This document shows, piece by piece, positions 1-10,640 of a stretch of DNA of 36,431 nt. Source of the stretch: Burkholderiales bacterium. Lineage in GTDB: Bacteria > Pseudomonadota > Gammaproteobacteria > Burkholderiales > Burkholderiaceae_C. The stretch covers positions 1-36,431 of the forward strand of contig JACPYV010000098.1 in NCBI GenBank assembly GCA_016195825.1. The letters run 5' to 3'. Each line of letters opens with the position of its first letter. The stretch's first letter is position 1. The notes under the pieces are model-generated. The model made no database searches. It was not told the origin of the DNA and was given only the letters and a program-made list of their open reading frames with translations. Made by a program: the position numbers and the translations under genes.

Positions 1-945
<945 letters not shown>

Positions 946-982
946 AGCGCGCGTCCATAACAACCGTTTGGAGAACCCTCAA

Positions 983-2506
983 ATGAAGAAACTCCTTGCC
1001 GGCCTTGCGCTCGCTGCCGGCCTGCTGGCGCCAGCCGCCTGGGCCCAGGATCCGGCCTCCGCACCTGCCGCGGCGGCCACCGTGGCGGCTCCCGCCGCCT
1101 CCGCGGCCGATGCCTCTCCTGCTGCAGCCGCTGCCTCCGCGCCTGCCGAGGCAGCCTCCGCGCCGGCGCCAGTGCCCAACAAGGGCGACACCGCTTGGAT
1201 GATGTTGTCCACGCTGCTCGTCATCCTGATGACGGTGCCGGGCCTGGCGCTGTTCTACGGTGGCCTGGTGCGCAGCAAGAACATGCTGTCGGTGCTGATG
1301 CAGGTGATGGTCGGCTTCTCGCTGATCGTCGTGCTGTGGTTCCTTTATGGCTACAGCTTCGCGTTCACCGAGGGCAATGCCTTCATCGGTGGCACGGACC
1401 GACTGTTCATGAAGGGCATCTGGGACAACGTCGCCGGCACCTTCGCGAATGCGGCCACCTTCAGCAAGGGTGTCGTCATTCCGGAGATCGTCTACGCGGC
1501 CTTCCAGGCTACCTTCGCCGGCATCACTGGCTGCCTGATCGTCGGCGCGTTCGCCGAGCGCATCAAGTTCTCCGCCGCGCTGGCCTTCCTGGTGCTGTGG
1601 TTCACGTTCAGCTACCTGCCGATCGCCCACATGGTCTGGTTCTGGCAAGGCCCGGACGCTTACACGTCCGCCGCCGTCGTCGACGCGACGAACGCCAAGG
1701 CCGGACTGCTGTGGCAGTGGGGCGCGCTGGACTTCGCTGGCGGCACGGTGGTGCACATCAACGCCGCGGTTGCCGGCCTGGTGGGTGCCTTCATGATCGG
1801 CAAGCGCATCGGCTACGGCAAAGAGCAGTTCACGCCGCACAGCCTGACGCTGACGATGGTCGGTGCCTCGCTGCTGTGGGTGGGCTGGTTCGGCTTCAAC
1901 GCCGGCTCCGCCCTGGAAGCCAACGGCTTCGCGGCTCTGGCCTTCATCAACACCTTCGCCGCCACGGCAGCTGCCGTGCTGGCCTGGTGCGTGGGTGAAG
2001 CGCTGCTCAAGGGCAAGGCCTCGATGCTGGGTGCTGCCTCGGGTGCCGTCGCCGGCCTCGTGGCGATCACGCCGGCTGCCGGCAACGTCGGTATCGGTGG
2101 TGGTCTCGTCATCGGCGTCGTCGCCGGCTTCGCCTGCCTGTGGGGTGTGTCGTGTCTGAAGAAGCTGCTCGGTGCTGACGACACGCTGGACGTCTTCGGC
2201 GTCCACGGCGTCGGCGGTATCGTCGGCGCGCTGCTGACCGGCGTGTTCAACAGCCCGGCCCTGGGTGGTCCGAGCTTCCCGACCGACTGGTTCACCGCTG
2301 CCGCGACCACGCCGGAGGCCTACTCCATCGCCAGCCAGTTCATCGTGCAGGCCAAGGCCGTCGGTGTGACCATCGTCTGGTCGGGTGTCGTCTCGCTGAT
2401 CGCCTACAAGCTGGTGGACCTGACCATCGGCCTGCGCGTCACCGAAGAGGAAGAGCGCGAAGGCCTGGACATCTCGTCGCACGGCGAGACGGCGTACCAC
2501 AAGTGA
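983..2506 (+). CDS. amtB: Ammonium transporter Amt
   Basis: This inner-membrane ammonium/ammonia channel has 507 residues. Start ATG 983 is preceded by a GGAGAA ribosome-binding site and gives a clear signal peptide (MKKLLAGLALAAGLLAPAAWA). Residues ~22-70 are a low-complexity Ala/Pro/Ser spacer before the first membrane helix, longer than in E. coli AmtB. About eleven membrane segments follow. The two pore histidines are in GGTVVHINAAVAG and VFGVHGVGG, and the family segment GAFAERIKF is present. The cytoplasmic C-terminal tail (RVTEEEEREGLDISSHGE), where GlnK normally docks, is intact. The gene follows the truncated glnK, so the channel appears to lack its usual cognate PII unless another copy exists in the genome. 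A rho-independent terminator follows the stop. Identification is near certain. Confidence 0.97.
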   Translation: MKKLLAGLALAAGLLAPAAWAQDPASAPAAAATVAAPAASAADASPAAAAASAPAEAASAPAPVPNKGDTAWMMLSTLLVILMTVPGLALFYGGLVRSKNMLSVLMQVMVGFSLIVVLWFLYGYSFAFTEGNAFIGGTDRLFMKGIWDNVAGTFANAATFSKGVVIPEIVYAAFQATFAGITGCLIVGAFAERIKFSAALAFLVLWFTFSYLPIAHMVWFWQGPDAYTSAAVVDATNAKAGLLWQWGALDFAGGTVVHINAAVAGLVGAFMIGKRIGYGKEQFTPHSLTLTMVGASLLWVGWFGFNAGSALEANGFAALAFINTFAATAAAVLAWCVGEALLKGKASMLGAASGAVAGLVAITPAAGNVGIGGGLVIGVVAGFACLWGVSCLKKLLGADDTLDVFGVHGVGGIVGALLTGVFNSPALGGPSFPTDWFTAAATTPEAYSIASQFIVQAKAVGVTIVWSGVVSLIAYKLVDLTIGLRVTEEEEREGLDISSHGETAYHK

Positions 2507-2548
2507 TCTCCTGCGGCCGGGCCTGAAGGCCGGTCGCCGCTCAAGTGG

Positions 2549-2573
2549 AGCCGCCCCTCGGGGCGGCTTTTTT
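2549..2573 (+). terminator. Rho-independent terminator after amtB
   Basis: An eight-base-pair G/C stem (GCCGCCCC at 2550-2557 pairs with GGGGCGGC at 2560-2567; the innermost pair may open to give a CTCG tetraloop) is followed at once by six T residues (2568-2573). It lies 43 bp after the amt stop and ends the nitrogen block. This is the only textbook intrinsic terminator in the window. Confidence 0.93.
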
Positions 2574-2613
2574 AATTTCCGGCCCGCCGGGACCGGCCGT
2601 TATGCTGGCCCGC

Positions 2614-3738
2614 ATGGACGTCCTCACCTTGCTCGCGGCGGTGCTGGTCAATGCGCTGCTCATGAGCCTGGCGCTGATCGTCAGCGTGGGCATCCGCGTG
2701 CGCAGCGGCCTGCAGGCTTGGCAGTTCATGCTGTTCGGCCAGGCCGCCGGCTTCGGGCTGCTGATCGGCGCGACGCTGACGGCGCCGCGCCTGCTGGCGA
2801 CGCTGGGCGTCATGGCGCTGAGCGGCTCGGCCTCGGCCATGACGCTGACGGCCGGGCGCTTCCTGGGCCTGGCGGTCCCGCGGCGCTGGCTGGTGGTGCC
2901 ACCGCTGATGCTGGGCCTGGTGCATGTGTTGGTCTTCAGCGATCAGAAGGTCGCCACCGGGCTGACCAACCTGACCATCGGCCTGCAGATCACCTGGGCC
3001 AGTTGGCTGCTGCTGCACGGCGCCGGCCGGGTGCGCTGGCGCTGGCTGTGCGGCGTGGCCGGTGCGGCCAATGCGCTGCTGACGCTGGGGCGCGCGGCCC
3101 TGGTGCTGGGCTGGCCCGAGGCCTACCCGCGCTTCATCGCGCCGCATCCGCTCAATTTCGCCCACCTGATGCTGCTCAACGCCAGCCTGGTGCTGGGCAC
3201 CATGGGTTTCCTGCTGGCCCACCGCGACGCGGCCGAGCAGGCGCTGGTGCGGCTGGCCTCGCTGGACCCGCTGACGGGCCTGCTGAACCGCCGCGAATGG
3301 ATGGGCCGCGCCAGCCGCGCGCTGGGCACGGCCGGAGAGATGCCGGTGCTGCTGATGCTGGACCTGGACCACTTCAAGGGCATCAACGACGAGCGCGGCC
3401 ACCCGGTCGGCGACGAGGTGCTCAAGCTGGCCGGTGAGGTCTTGCGCGGCGAGCTGCGTGCCAGCGACCTGGTCGGCCGCTACGGTGGCGAGGAGTTCTG
3501 CCTGCTGCTGCGCCACTGCGAGCCCGGCGCTTTTGGCCGGCTGGACATGCGGCTGCACCAGGCGCTGCGGCGGCGTTGCGAGGCCAGCCTGGGGTTCGTC
3601 GCCGATTTCAGCGCCGGCGCGGTGCGCCTGGCGCCGGGCGAGGCACTGGCCGCCGCTATCAAACGGGCGGACGATCAGCTGTACCGCGCCAAACACGCCG
3701 GGCGTGGCCGCACCTGCTGCGAGGACGGCGTCTTGTGA
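2614..3738 (+). CDS. Membrane-anchored diguanylate cyclase (GGDEF)
   Basis: Predicted to make cyclic di-GMP from two GTP. The protein has 374 residues from ATG 2614. Residues ~1-205 form about six hydrophobic segments, a membrane sensor module with no recognised ligand domain. The C-terminal GGDEF domain begins at the family signature LDPLTGLLNRREW. The catalytic motif is GGEEF (residues 291-295). RASD sits exactly five residues before it, matching the RxxD inhibitory site that gives product feedback. The C-terminal helix motif (ADDQLYRAKHAGR) is also canonical, so an active, feedback-inhibited enzyme is expected. No EAL domain is present. An earlier in-frame GTG at 2545 was rejected because it lies in the amt terminator. 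A TATGCT -10-like hexamer (2601-2606) seven bases before the ATG suggests a leaderless or very short-leader mRNA. The input signal is unknown. Confidence 0.92.
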   Translation: MDVLTLLAAVLVNALLMSLALIVSVGIRVRSGLQAWQFMLFGQAAGFGLLIGATLTAPRLLATLGVMALSGSASAMTLTAGRFLGLAVPRRWLVVPPLMLGLVHVLVFSDQKVATGLTNLTIGLQITWASWLLLHGAGRVRWRWLCGVAGAANALLTLGRAALVLGWPEAYPRFIAPHPLNFAHLMLLNASLVLGTMGFLLAHRDAAEQALVRLASLDPLTGLLNRREWMGRASRALGTAGEMPVLLMLDLDHFKGINDERGHPVGDEVLKLAGEVLRGELRASDLVGRYGGEEFCLLLRHCEPGAFGRLDMRLHQALRRRCEASLGFVADFSAGAVRLAPGEALAAAIKRADDQLYRAKHAGRGRTCCEDGVL

Positions 3739-3793
3739 TCCGCGCGGGCGCCCCCAATTGGGATGCCCTCATCGAGTTTGAGATCATTCGGCC

Positions 3794-5059
3794 ATGGTTC
3801 CCCATCTGATCACCGCCCTGAACGGCCCCATCAACGAGCTGGAGGCCCGCGTCCTAGAATCCATGCCGGCCACGGAACGCTGGTTCAGGCTGGAATGGAT
3901 GGAGCACACGCCCACCTTCTATGCCTCTGTGGACCTGCGCAACGCCGGCTTCAAGCTGGCGCCGGTGGATACCAACCTGTTCCCCGGCGGCTTCAACCAC
4001 CTGACGCCGCAGATGCTGCCGCAGGCCGTGCAGGCGGCCATGGCCGCCATTGAGAAGATCTGCCCCGAGGCGCGCAACCTGCTGGTCATCCCCGAGACCG
4101 GCGCGCGCTGCAGCTTCTATCTGGACAACCTTGCCACGCTGGCCCGCATCTTCACGCAGGCCGGCCTGAACGTGCGCTTCGGCACGCTGGACACCGGCAT
4201 CACCGAGCCCACCGAGCTGGCGATCGCCAACGGCAGCAGCATCACCATCGAGCCGCTGGTGCGCAAGCGCGGCCGGCTGATGCTCAAGGGCTTCGACCCT
4301 TGCACCATCCTGCTGAACGACGACCTCTCCGCCGGCACGCCGCCACAGCTGATGGGCCTGCATGAGCAATACCTGCTGCCGCCGCTGCACGCCGGCTGGA
4401 CGGTTCGGCGCAAGAGCCAGCATTTCCGCGCCTACGAGGAAGTGGCCAAGCGCTTCGGCAAGCTGCTCGGCATGGACCCCTGGCTCATCACGCCCATGTC
4501 CACCAGCGTGGACCTGCACGGCAAGAAGGGCCTGGAAGCCCTGCAGACGGCTGCCGACGCGCAGCTGACCAAGGTGCGCCGCAAGTACAAGGAATACGGC
4601 ATCAACGAGAAGCCCTTCGTCATCATCAAGAGCGACGTGGGCAGCTACGGCAAGGGTGTCATGACCGTGCGCGACGCCAAGGACATCGAGGCGCTGGCAC
4701 AGCGCCTGCCCGAGAACCTCGGCCAGGAAGTTATCGTGCAAGAAGGTGTGCCCACGCACGAGCGCGTGCACGAGGCTGTCGCCGAGCCGGTGGTCTACAT
4801 GATGGACCGCTACGTGGTCGGCGGTTTCTACCGCGTGCACGCCCACCGCGGCATCGACGAGAACCTCAACGCCCCCGGCGCCAGCTACGTGCCGCTGGCC
4901 TTTGCCGACTCACCCCACCTGCCTCGTCCCGGCGAGAAGCCTGGCGCCAGCGCCCCCAACCGCTTTTACATGTACGGCGTCATCGGCCGGCTGGCGATGC
5001 TGGCCGCCAGCTACGAGCTGGAGGCGACCGACCCGCAGGCCGAGGCTGAAGCGGCCTAA
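3794..5059 (+). CDS. gshA: Glutamate-cysteine ligase, proteobacterial GshA type
   Basis: Catalyses the first step of glutathione synthesis, ATP-dependent joining of glutamate gamma-carboxyl to cysteine, in the cytoplasm. The 421-residue protein matches the Acidithiobacillus/Burkholderiales family (TIGR02049/PF08886) and not the E. coli GshA fold. Evidence is the N-terminal [17 protein letters not shown] block, [32 protein letters not shown], and the ATP-grasp-like segment [14 protein letters not shown] near residue 277, followed by [11 protein letters not shown] and [18 protein letters not shown]. It begins 55 bp after the diguanylate cyclase and may be read from the same transcript, although cyclases are not normally part of gsh operons. 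gshB lies about 5.6 kb downstream on the same strand, separated by kup and three other genes. Length and motifs are complete. Confidence 0.95.
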   Translation: MVPHLITALNGPINELEARVLESMPATERWFRLEWMEHTPTFYASVDLRNAGFKLAPVDTNLFPGGFNHLTPQMLPQAVQAAMAAIEKICPEARNLLVIPETGARCSFYLDNLATLARIFTQAGLNVRFGTLDTGITEPTELAIANGSSITIEPLVRKRGRLMLKGFDPCTILLNDDLSAGTPPQLMGLHEQYLLPPLHAGWTVRRKSQHFRAYEEVAKRFGKLLGMDPWLITPMSTSVDLHGKKGLEALQTAADAQLTKVRRKYKEYGINEKPFVIIKSDVGSYGKGVMTVRDAKDIEALAQRLPENLGQEVIVQEGVPTHERVHEAVAEPVVYMMDRYVVGGFYRVHAHRGIDENLNAPGASYVPLAFADSPHLPRPGEKPGASAPNRFYMYGVIGRLAMLAASYELEATDPQAEAEAA

Positions 5060-5099
5060 GTCCGCGCGATTACGCCTGGGCGCGGGGGCAGTCAAGACT

Positions 5100-5169
5100 C
5101 GTTTGTGCGGTTTGCTGCACTGCACAAAAATCCAAAATCGGGCGCAGAATCCCCACTTTCGAACAAACG
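5100..5169 (+). promoter_or_regulatory. Two mutually exclusive inverted repeats upstream of kup
   Basis: TTTGTGC (5102-5108) can pair with GCACAAA (5122-5128), giving a 7-bp stem with a 13-nt loop. CGTTTGT (5100-5106) can instead pair with ACAAACG (5163-5169). The two stems share bases 5102-5106 and cannot form together. They fill the space between gshA and kup. They could be an RNA switch, an operator or chance; no known riboswitch consensus was recognised. Confidence 0.3.
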
Positions 5170-5196
5170 CCACCCCAAGCCGGTGGCCCTCGTGAA

Positions 5197-7080
5197 GTGA
5201 GTTCTTCCCACGCGGCTCGCAGCCCCTCGGCGATGGCGGGTCTCACCCTCGGTGCGCTGGGGGTGGTCTATGGCGACATCGGCACCAGCCCGCTGTACGC
5301 ACTGAAAGAGGTTTTCCACGGCGGCCACGTCGTCACCACGCCGGACAACATTCTCGGCGTGCTCTCCCTGCTGTTCTGGACGCTGACCGTCGTCGTCTCG
5401 ATCAAGTACGTGCTCTTGATTCTGCGTGCCGACAACAACGGCGAGGGCGGCCTCATCGCCATGCTGGCGCTGGCCACCAACGCGGTGAACGACAAGCCGC
5501 CGCTGCGCCGCACGTTGTTGCTGGTGGGCCTGTTCGGCACGGCCATCTTCTTCGGCGACGCCGTCATCACGCCGGCCATGACGGTGCTGGGCGCCGTCGA
5601 GGGCATTGACGTCTACGAGCCGCAGCTGCACGACGCCATCCTTCCGCTGACGCTGGTCGTCATCGCAGGCCTCTTCGCCGTGCAGCGGTTCGGCACCGGT
5701 GGCATCGGCAAGGCCTTCGGCCCGGTCATGCTGCTGTGGTTCGCCACCCTGGCGTTGCTGGGCCTGCCGCACATCCTCGAGAACCCCCGCGTGCTGGCGG
5801 CCGTCAACCCGCTGTACGCGCTGCGCTTCTGCCTGGAGTACCGCTGGGTGGCCTTCGTGGCGCTGGGCGCCGTCGTGCTGGTCGTCACCGGCGGTGAGGC
5901 GCTCTACGCCGACCTGGGCCACTTCGGCAAGCAGCCTATCCGCATCGCCTGGTACGGCGTGGTCATGCCGTCGCTGGTCGTCAACTACTTCGGTCAGGGT
6001 GCCATGCTGCTGGACAACCCGCAGGGCGTGCAGAACCCCTTCTTCCTGCTGGCACCGTCCTGGGCCGAGATCCCGCTGTTCCTGCTGGCCACTGCGGCGG
6101 CCATCGTCGCGTCTCAGGCGCTGATCACGGCTGCGTTCTCGGTCACCAAGCAGGCCATCCAGCTGGGCATCCTGCCGCGGCTGCGCATCCTGCACACCAG
6201 CGTGCGCGACACCGGCCAGATCTACGTGCCCTTCATCAACTGGGGCCTGTTCGCGCTGGTGGTCGTCGCGGTCGTCTTCTTCGGCTCGTCCACCAAGCTG
6301 GCCGGTGCCTACGGCGTGGCCGTCACCATCGACATGACGATCACGACGGTGATGACCTTTTTCGTCATCCGCTACGGCTGGAAGTACCCGCTGGCGCTGT
6401 GCATCGCCGCCACCGGCATCTTCTTCCTCATCGACGTGACCTTCCTGGCCTCCAACCTGCTGAAGATCGCCGCCGGCGGCTGGTTCCCGCTGCTGATCGG
6501 CGTGGGCATGTTCACGCTGATGCTGACCTGGAAGCAGGGGCGCAAGCAGCTGTCCGACAAGCTGCGCGAGGACGCCATTGAGCTGACCGCATTCCTTGAG
6601 GCCGTCTTCATCAACCCGCCCACGCGCGTGGCCGGCACGGCCGTGTTCCTGTCGTCCGAGAAGGGATCCACGCCCAACGCGCTGCTGCACAACCTCAAGC
6701 ACAACAAGGTGCTGCACGAGCAGAACGTGTTCGTCACCGTCAAGCACCACGAGGTGCCCTGGGTGGGCTTCGACAAACGCTGCGAGGTCGAGGCCCTGGG
6801 CCACTGCTGCTGGCAGGTTGCGCTGCACTTCGGCTTCAAGAACGAGCCCGATGTGCCCGAGGCGCTGGAGCTGCTGAAGAAGCATGGCGTGCAGCTCGAC
6901 GAGATGGAGACCAGCTACTTCCTGAGCCGCGACATCATCATCCCGACCATCGGCTCGGGCATGGCGCTGTGGCGCGAGAAGCTGTTCGCCAGCATGCACC
7001 GCAATGCGGCTGCGGCAGCCGACTTCCTGCACCTGCCGACGAATCGCATCGTCGAACTCGGCAGCAAGGTCGAGATCTAA
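5197..7080 (+). CDS. kup: KUP-family potassium uptake protein
   Basis: Low-affinity K+ uptake protein of the inner membrane, probably a K+/H+ symporter as in other Kup proteins. The 627 residues match the usual length (~620-630). The N-terminal signature [13 protein letters not shown] is intact, followed by about twelve hydrophobic segments to residue ~450 and a soluble C-terminal domain. Internal family blocks include [23 protein letters not shown] and YGVAVTIDM. The start is GTG 5197; no in-frame ATG lies upstream before the gshA region, and the ribosome-binding site is weak. The gene lies between gshA and gshB. Glutathione and K+ are functionally linked in Gram-negative bacteria through Kef channels, but nothing in the sequence shows a direct connection here. 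Confidence 0.95.
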   Translation: MSSSHAARSPSAMAGLTLGALGVVYGDIGTSPLYALKEVFHGGHVVTTPDNILGVLSLLFWTLTVVVSIKYVLLILRADNNGEGGLIAMLALATNAVNDKPPLRRTLLLVGLFGTAIFFGDAVITPAMTVLGAVEGIDVYEPQLHDAILPLTLVVIAGLFAVQRFGTGGIGKAFGPVMLLWFATLALLGLPHILENPRVLAAVNPLYALRFCLEYRWVAFVALGAVVLVVTGGEALYADLGHFGKQPIRIAWYGVVMPSLVVNYFGQGAMLLDNPQGVQNPFFLLAPSWAEIPLFLLATAAAIVASQALITAAFSVTKQAIQLGILPRLRILHTSVRDTGQIYVPFINWGLFALVVVAVVFFGSSTKLAGAYGVAVTIDMTITTVMTFFVIRYGWKYPLALCIAATGIFFLIDVTFLASNLLKIAAGGWFPLLIGVGMFTLMLTWKQGRKQLSDKLREDAIELTAFLEAVFINPPTRVAGTAVFLSSEKGSTPNALLHNLKHNKVLHEQNVFVTVKHHEVPWVGFDKRCEVEALGHCCWQVALHFGFKNEPDVPEALELLKKHGVQLDEMETSYFLSRDIIIPTIGSGMALWREKLFASMHRNAAAAADFLHLPTNRIVELGSKVEI

Positions 7081-7128
7081 GCCCACCCCCTACGCGCTTC
7101 GCGTGCCCTCTCTAGGGGTCTGAGCCCC

Positions 7129-7204
7129 GGCACACACGGTCCTGAGGACCGCTTGTGCCTGGCGAAGGACAAGGCCTCTGGCCCTGGCAACTGCCAGTGG
7201 CCGG
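7129..7204. repeat. Pair of stable stem-loops in the kup/permease intergenic region
   Basis: First hairpin, 7129-7159: outer stem GGCACA/TGTGCC, a 2x2 internal loop, inner stem CGGTCC/GGACCG and a TGA loop. Second hairpin, 7178-7204: about 12 bp with one bulged T and an AC loop, inner stem CTGGCA/TGCCAG. Just upstream, at 7081-7120, is a C/G-rich stretch resembling the hairpin element at 11590-11660. The 207-bp gap holds no convincing gene. No T-tract follows, so these are not classical terminators. Confidence 0.45.
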
Positions 7205-7287
7205 GCAGAGCCGGTTCCACGGCAGTCGCGCGAGGATGCGTCCGGCTTTGCCGGCCGCGGAGCTGCGAGCCTTAGCATCGCGGGCTC

Positions 7288-8619
7288 ATGTCATTGCCCA
7301 TCCCTGAACGTCGTCTAGGCGCGCGGCACGCGGCGGCGCTATGCGTCGGCATGGTTGTCGGCGCCGGTATCTTCAAGACCTCGCCCATGGTTGCCCAGGC
7401 ACTGCCCGAGGCTGGGCAGCTCTACCTGGCTTGGGCGTTGGGCGGGCTGCTGTCCTTCGTCGGCGCGCTGTGCTTTGCCGAGCTGGCCGCGTCCTTCCCG
7501 GACGCCGGCGGCGACTACCACTTCCTGCGCCGCGCCTACGGCCATCGGTTGGGCTTCCTGTTCGCCTGGTCGCGCTTTGCCGTCATCCACACCGGCTCCA
7601 TGGCACTGCTGGGCTTCGTGTTTGGCGACTACCTGGGCCAGGTGGTCGACCTGAGCCCCTGGCTGGGCGCGCATGCCAGCGCGCTGCTGGCGGCCGGGCT
7701 GATCGTGGCGCTGACCGGCCTGAACCTGCTGGGTGTTCGCGTGGGCCTGGGCACGCAGTTGGGCCTGATGACCGTGGTGATTGCCGGGCTGCTGCTGCTG
7801 GGCCTGGGCGCGGGCGCGCGGCATCTCGCCGGCCTGCCGCCAGCCACGCAAGGTACGGCTACAGCCATGCCGGACTGGGGCATGGCCATGGTCTTTGTCT
7901 TCCTGGCCTACGGTGGCTGGAGCGACGCGGCCACGCTGTCCGCCGAGATGCGCGACGACAAGCGCGGCATCGTCCGCGCGCTGCTGCTGGGCCTGGGGCT
8001 GGTCATGACCCTGTACCTGCTGGCCAACTGGGCCTATGTCCGCGTGCTGGGCCTGCCGGGCCTGGCGCGCAGCGAGGCGCCGGCGGCCGAGCTGATGCGC
8101 CTGGCTTTCGGCCGCGGTGCCGAGCTGCTGATGGTGGGCGTTGTCACGCTGACCGCGCTATCGGTCATGAACGCCATCCTCATCGCCGGCCCGCGCACGA
8201 CCTACGCCGCCGCGCGCGACATCGCTGCCGAGTGGCGTCTGGCGCGCTGGAACGCGCGTCGCGGCACGCCCAGCGCGGCCGTCTTCGCCACTTCGGCCGT
8301 GGCGCTGGCGCTGGTGGCCCTGGGCGACGTGACCCGCGGCGGCTTTGCGACCATGGTGGACTACCTGTCGCCCGTCTACTGGGGCTTCCTGACGCTCAGT
8401 GGCGCAGCCCTCATCGTGCTGCGCCGGCGTGAGCCCGAGCAGCCGCGGCCGTTCCGCGTGCCGCTCTACCCGTGGCTGCCGCTGCTGTTCAGCGCCTGCA
8501 GCGCCTACCTGCTGTGGGCCAGCCTGGTCTACGTGAAGGCCGGCGCCGTCGTGGGCCTGGCCGTACTTGCGGCGGGCGCGGTGCCGCTGTGGTGGTTCAG
8601 TCCAGCGCGGTCTGCGTGA
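7288..8619 (+). CDS. APC-superfamily amino acid permease
   Basis: Inner-membrane amino acid transporter of 443 residues with about twelve hydrophobic segments. Segment 1 carries the APC substrate-backbone motif (GMVVGAGIF near residue 21), and FAELAASFPDAGGDYHFLRRAYG is the conserved helix 2-3 region. Transport direction and substrate cannot be read from sequence; it may be proton-coupled uptake or exchange. A TAGCAT -10-like hexamer (7273-7278) just before the ATG suggests a very short leader. Its 3' end overlaps the convergent amidotransferase gene by 23 bp. Its position between gshA and gshB is compatible with supplying cysteine, glutamate or glycine, but that is inference. Confidence 0.88.
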   Translation: MSLPIPERRLGARHAAALCVGMVVGAGIFKTSPMVAQALPEAGQLYLAWALGGLLSFVGALCFAELAASFPDAGGDYHFLRRAYGHRLGFLFAWSRFAVIHTGSMALLGFVFGDYLGQVVDLSPWLGAHASALLAAGLIVALTGLNLLGVRVGLGTQLGLMTVVIAGLLLLGLGAGARHLAGLPPATQGTATAMPDWGMAMVFVFLAYGGWSDAATLSAEMRDDKRGIVRALLLGLGLVMTLYLLANWAYVRVLGLPGLARSEAPAAELMRLAFGRGAELLMVGVVTLTALSVMNAILIAGPRTTYAAARDIAAEWRLARWNARRGTPSAAVFATSAVALALVALGDVTRGGFATMVDYLSPVYWGFLTLSGAALIVLRRREPEQPRPFRVPLYPWLPLLFSACSAYLLWASLVYVKAGAVVGLAVLAAGAVPLWWFSPARSA

Positions 8620-9364
8620 TGGCCTGATCCCGCACGTGCACCAGACGGCCGCCGGCGATGGCGGTCCAGGCCTCGGCGTCGTCGCCCAGCGGCTCCGACG
8701 CGATCGCCCAGCCGCCGCGCTGCGGCTTCAGGTAGAGCGTGGGCGGGTGGCCGTCGCTGGCCCAGCGCACTGCCCACAGCTGCTCGCCGTCGGCCAGTGC
8801 AGCCGAGAAGCGCAGCGGCATGTCTATGCCCAGCGCAAGCATCGCGTCGCGCGTGTCGTGCAGCATCCCGCGCACGGCGTCGGCCATGGCAGTGCCGGCC
8901 TGCACGCGCGCCATGAGGAGCAGGAACAGCAGCTCCGAATCCGTCGCGCCGCGGCGCAGCTCGTACAGATCGTCAGGCAGCTGGGCCTCCAGTCGGCGGC
9001 GCACCTTGCCGAAGCCGCCGACTTGGCCGTTGTGGATAAACAGGTAGCGCCCGAGGTGGAACGGGTGGCAGTTCAGCCGCGACACGCCGCCGCCGGTCGC
9101 GGCGCGCACATGCGCCATGAACAGATGCGACCTGACGTTGGCACACAGCGCCAGCAGGTTCTCGTCGCTCCAGGCCGGCATGACCTCGCGGTAGACGCCC
9201 GGCGAGTCACGCTCGCCGTACCAGCCGATGCCGAAGCCGTCGCCGTTGGTGGTTGTCTTGGCCTCCGACGCCTGCAGGCTCTGCCGCACCAGCGAATGGC
9301 GTGGCTTGCAGACGAGGTCCTCCAGAAAAATCGCGTCGCCCGAGTACGCCAGAAACCGGCACAT
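8597..9364 (-). CDS. Class II glutamine amidotransferase, YafJ/EgtC/Dug3-like
   Basis: Stand-alone N-terminal-nucleophile amidotransferase of 255 residues. The catalytic Cys2 (MCRFLAYSGD) becomes the N-terminus after Met removal. NGDGFGIGWYG, AHVRAATGG and HPFHLGRYLFIHNGQVGG form the glutamine/gamma-glutamyl pocket, and GATDSELLFLLLM is the typical later helix. There is no synthetase partner domain. Characterised relatives are EgtC, which removes glutamate from a gamma-glutamyl ergothioneine intermediate, and yeast Dug3, part of a glutathione-degrading complex. A gamma-glutamyl hydrolase role is therefore plausible, and its place between gshA and gshB supports this indirectly. Start 9364 has a GGGAGGAG ribosome-binding site. 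The gene diverges from the BenE-type gene (43 bp between starts) and converges on the APC permease with a 23-bp overlap. Confidence 0.9.
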   Translation of the reverse strand: MCRFLAYSGDAIFLEDLVCKPRHSLVRQSLQASEAKTTTNGDGFGIGWYGERDSPGVYREVMPAWSDENLLALCANVRSHLFMAHVRAATGGGVSRLNCHPFHLGRYLFIHNGQVGGFGKVRRRLEAQLPDDLYELRRGATDSELLFLLLMARVQAGTAMADAVRGMLHDTRDAMLALGIDMPLRFSAALADGEQLWAVRWASDGHPPTLYLKPQRGGWAIASEPLGDDAEAWTAIAGGRLVHVRDQAITQTALD

Positions 9365-9407
9365 CCGCTTGAACTCCTCCCATGACCCCCGCGGCTATGC
9401 TGGCCGC

Positions 9408-10580
9408 ATGCGTCGTTTGCTGCAAGACTTTTCGCCGTCCACCGTGGTCGCCGGCTTCGTGGCGGTGCTGGTGGGCTACACCAGCTCCGTCGCCATCATC
9501 TTCCAGGCCACCGTCGCCCTCGGCGCCACGCCGGCCCAGACCGCCTCCTGGCTTTGGGCGTTGGGCCTGGGCATGGGCATCACGAGCATCGTGCTCAGCC
9601 TGTGGACGCGCCAGCCGGTGCTGACGGCCTGGTCCACGCCCGGCGCGGCGCTGCTGGCGTCGACGGCAGGGCTGGACATGCCCGAGGCGGTCGGCGCCTT
9701 CATCGTCTGCGGCCTGCTCATCGTGTGGGCCGGTGCCAGCGGCTGGTTCGAGAAACTGATGGACCGCATCCCCGTCGCCGTTGCCTCGGCCCTGCTCGCC
9801 GGCGTGCTCGCGCGCTTCGGGCTGGACGCCGTGACCAGCGTCAAGACGGCGCCGGGCCTGGTGCTGGCGATGGCCGTTGCCTACTTGCTGGGCCGGCGCC
9901 TGTGGCCGCGCTACGCGGTGCCCGGCGTGCTGCTGGTCGGCATCGCCTTTTCGCTTGGCGAGGGGCGGCTGAGCTTCGCAGGCCTGGACACGACCCAGGT
10001 CTTCGTGCGGCCGTCATGGACGGCGCCCAGCTTCAGCTGGCACGCCGCCATCGGCGTGGCCCTGCCGCTGTTCATCGTCACGATGGCCTCGCAGAACCTG
10101 CCCGGCGTCGCCGCCCAGCGCGCCAGCGGCTACGCCACACCGGTGTCGGCGTCCATCGCCGTGACCGGCGCGGCAACCACGCTGCTGGCGCCCTTCGGCG
10201 GCTATGCCTTCAACCTCGCCGCCATCACGGCGGCCATCTGCATGGGCCGCGAGGCGCACGAGGACCCGGCACGGCGCTACACGGCGTCCATCGCCGCGGG
10301 GCTGTTCTACGTCGTCATCGGCCTGGCCGGCGGCGCCGTCGCGATGCTGCTGGCTGCCTTCCCGCGCGAGCTGGTCGCGGCGATCGCCGGCCTGGCGTTG
10401 CTGGGCACCATCGCCGGCGCGCTGGCTGCCGCGCTGAAGGACGAGGCCCACCGCGATGCGGCCATCCTGACCTTTCTGGTGGGCCTCTCCGGCCTCAGCC
10501 TGTTCGGCATCGGCGCGGCCTTCTGGGCCGTCGTGGCCGGGGGCGTGGCGATCGTCGTCACCGCCTGGCGGCGCCCCTAG
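9408..10580 (+). CDS. BenE-family benzoate/H+ symporter-like protein
   Basis: Polytopic inner-membrane protein of 390 residues with about eleven hydrophobic segments, similar to the BenE benzoate transporter family. Family features are GYTSSVAIIFQA in segment 1, AWSTPGAALL, the VTMASQNLPGVAAQRASGY block and PFGGYAFNLAAITAAICMG. No benzoate-catabolic genes (benABC, cat or box) are nearby, so the substrate is uncertain and no symbol is given. Start ATG 9408 is chosen because it begins the family-typical N-terminus and is preceded by a TATGCT hexamer (9396-9401) six bases away, a leaderless layout. The longer frame from 9228 runs backward into the divergent amidotransferase gene and was rejected. 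Confidence 0.88.
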   Translation: MRRLLQDFSPSTVVAGFVAVLVGYTSSVAIIFQATVALGATPAQTASWLWALGLGMGITSIVLSLWTRQPVLTAWSTPGAALLASTAGLDMPEAVGAFIVCGLLIVWAGASGWFEKLMDRIPVAVASALLAGVLARFGLDAVTSVKTAPGLVLAMAVAYLLGRRLWPRYAVPGVLLVGIAFSLGEGRLSFAGLDTTQVFVRPSWTAPSFSWHAAIGVALPLFIVTMASQNLPGVAAQRASGYATPVSASIAVTGAATTLLAPFGGYAFNLAAITAAICMGREAHEDPARRYTASIAAGLFYVVIGLAGGAVAMLLAAFPRELVAAIAGLALLGTIAGALAAALKDEAHRDAAILTFLVGLSGLSLFGIGAAFWAVVAGGVAIVVTAWRRP

Positions 10581-10640
10581 CCGCACGCGGCGCAGCGCGC
10601 TGTGCAACACTGGCCGGCGCTGTAGCCACTGCGCCTGACC

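Noticed and set aside
7090..7278. 62-codon minus-strand frame in the kup/permease gap
   Set aside because: Overlaps two strong hairpins, has no ribosome-binding site and an Arg/Ala-rich product without family features.
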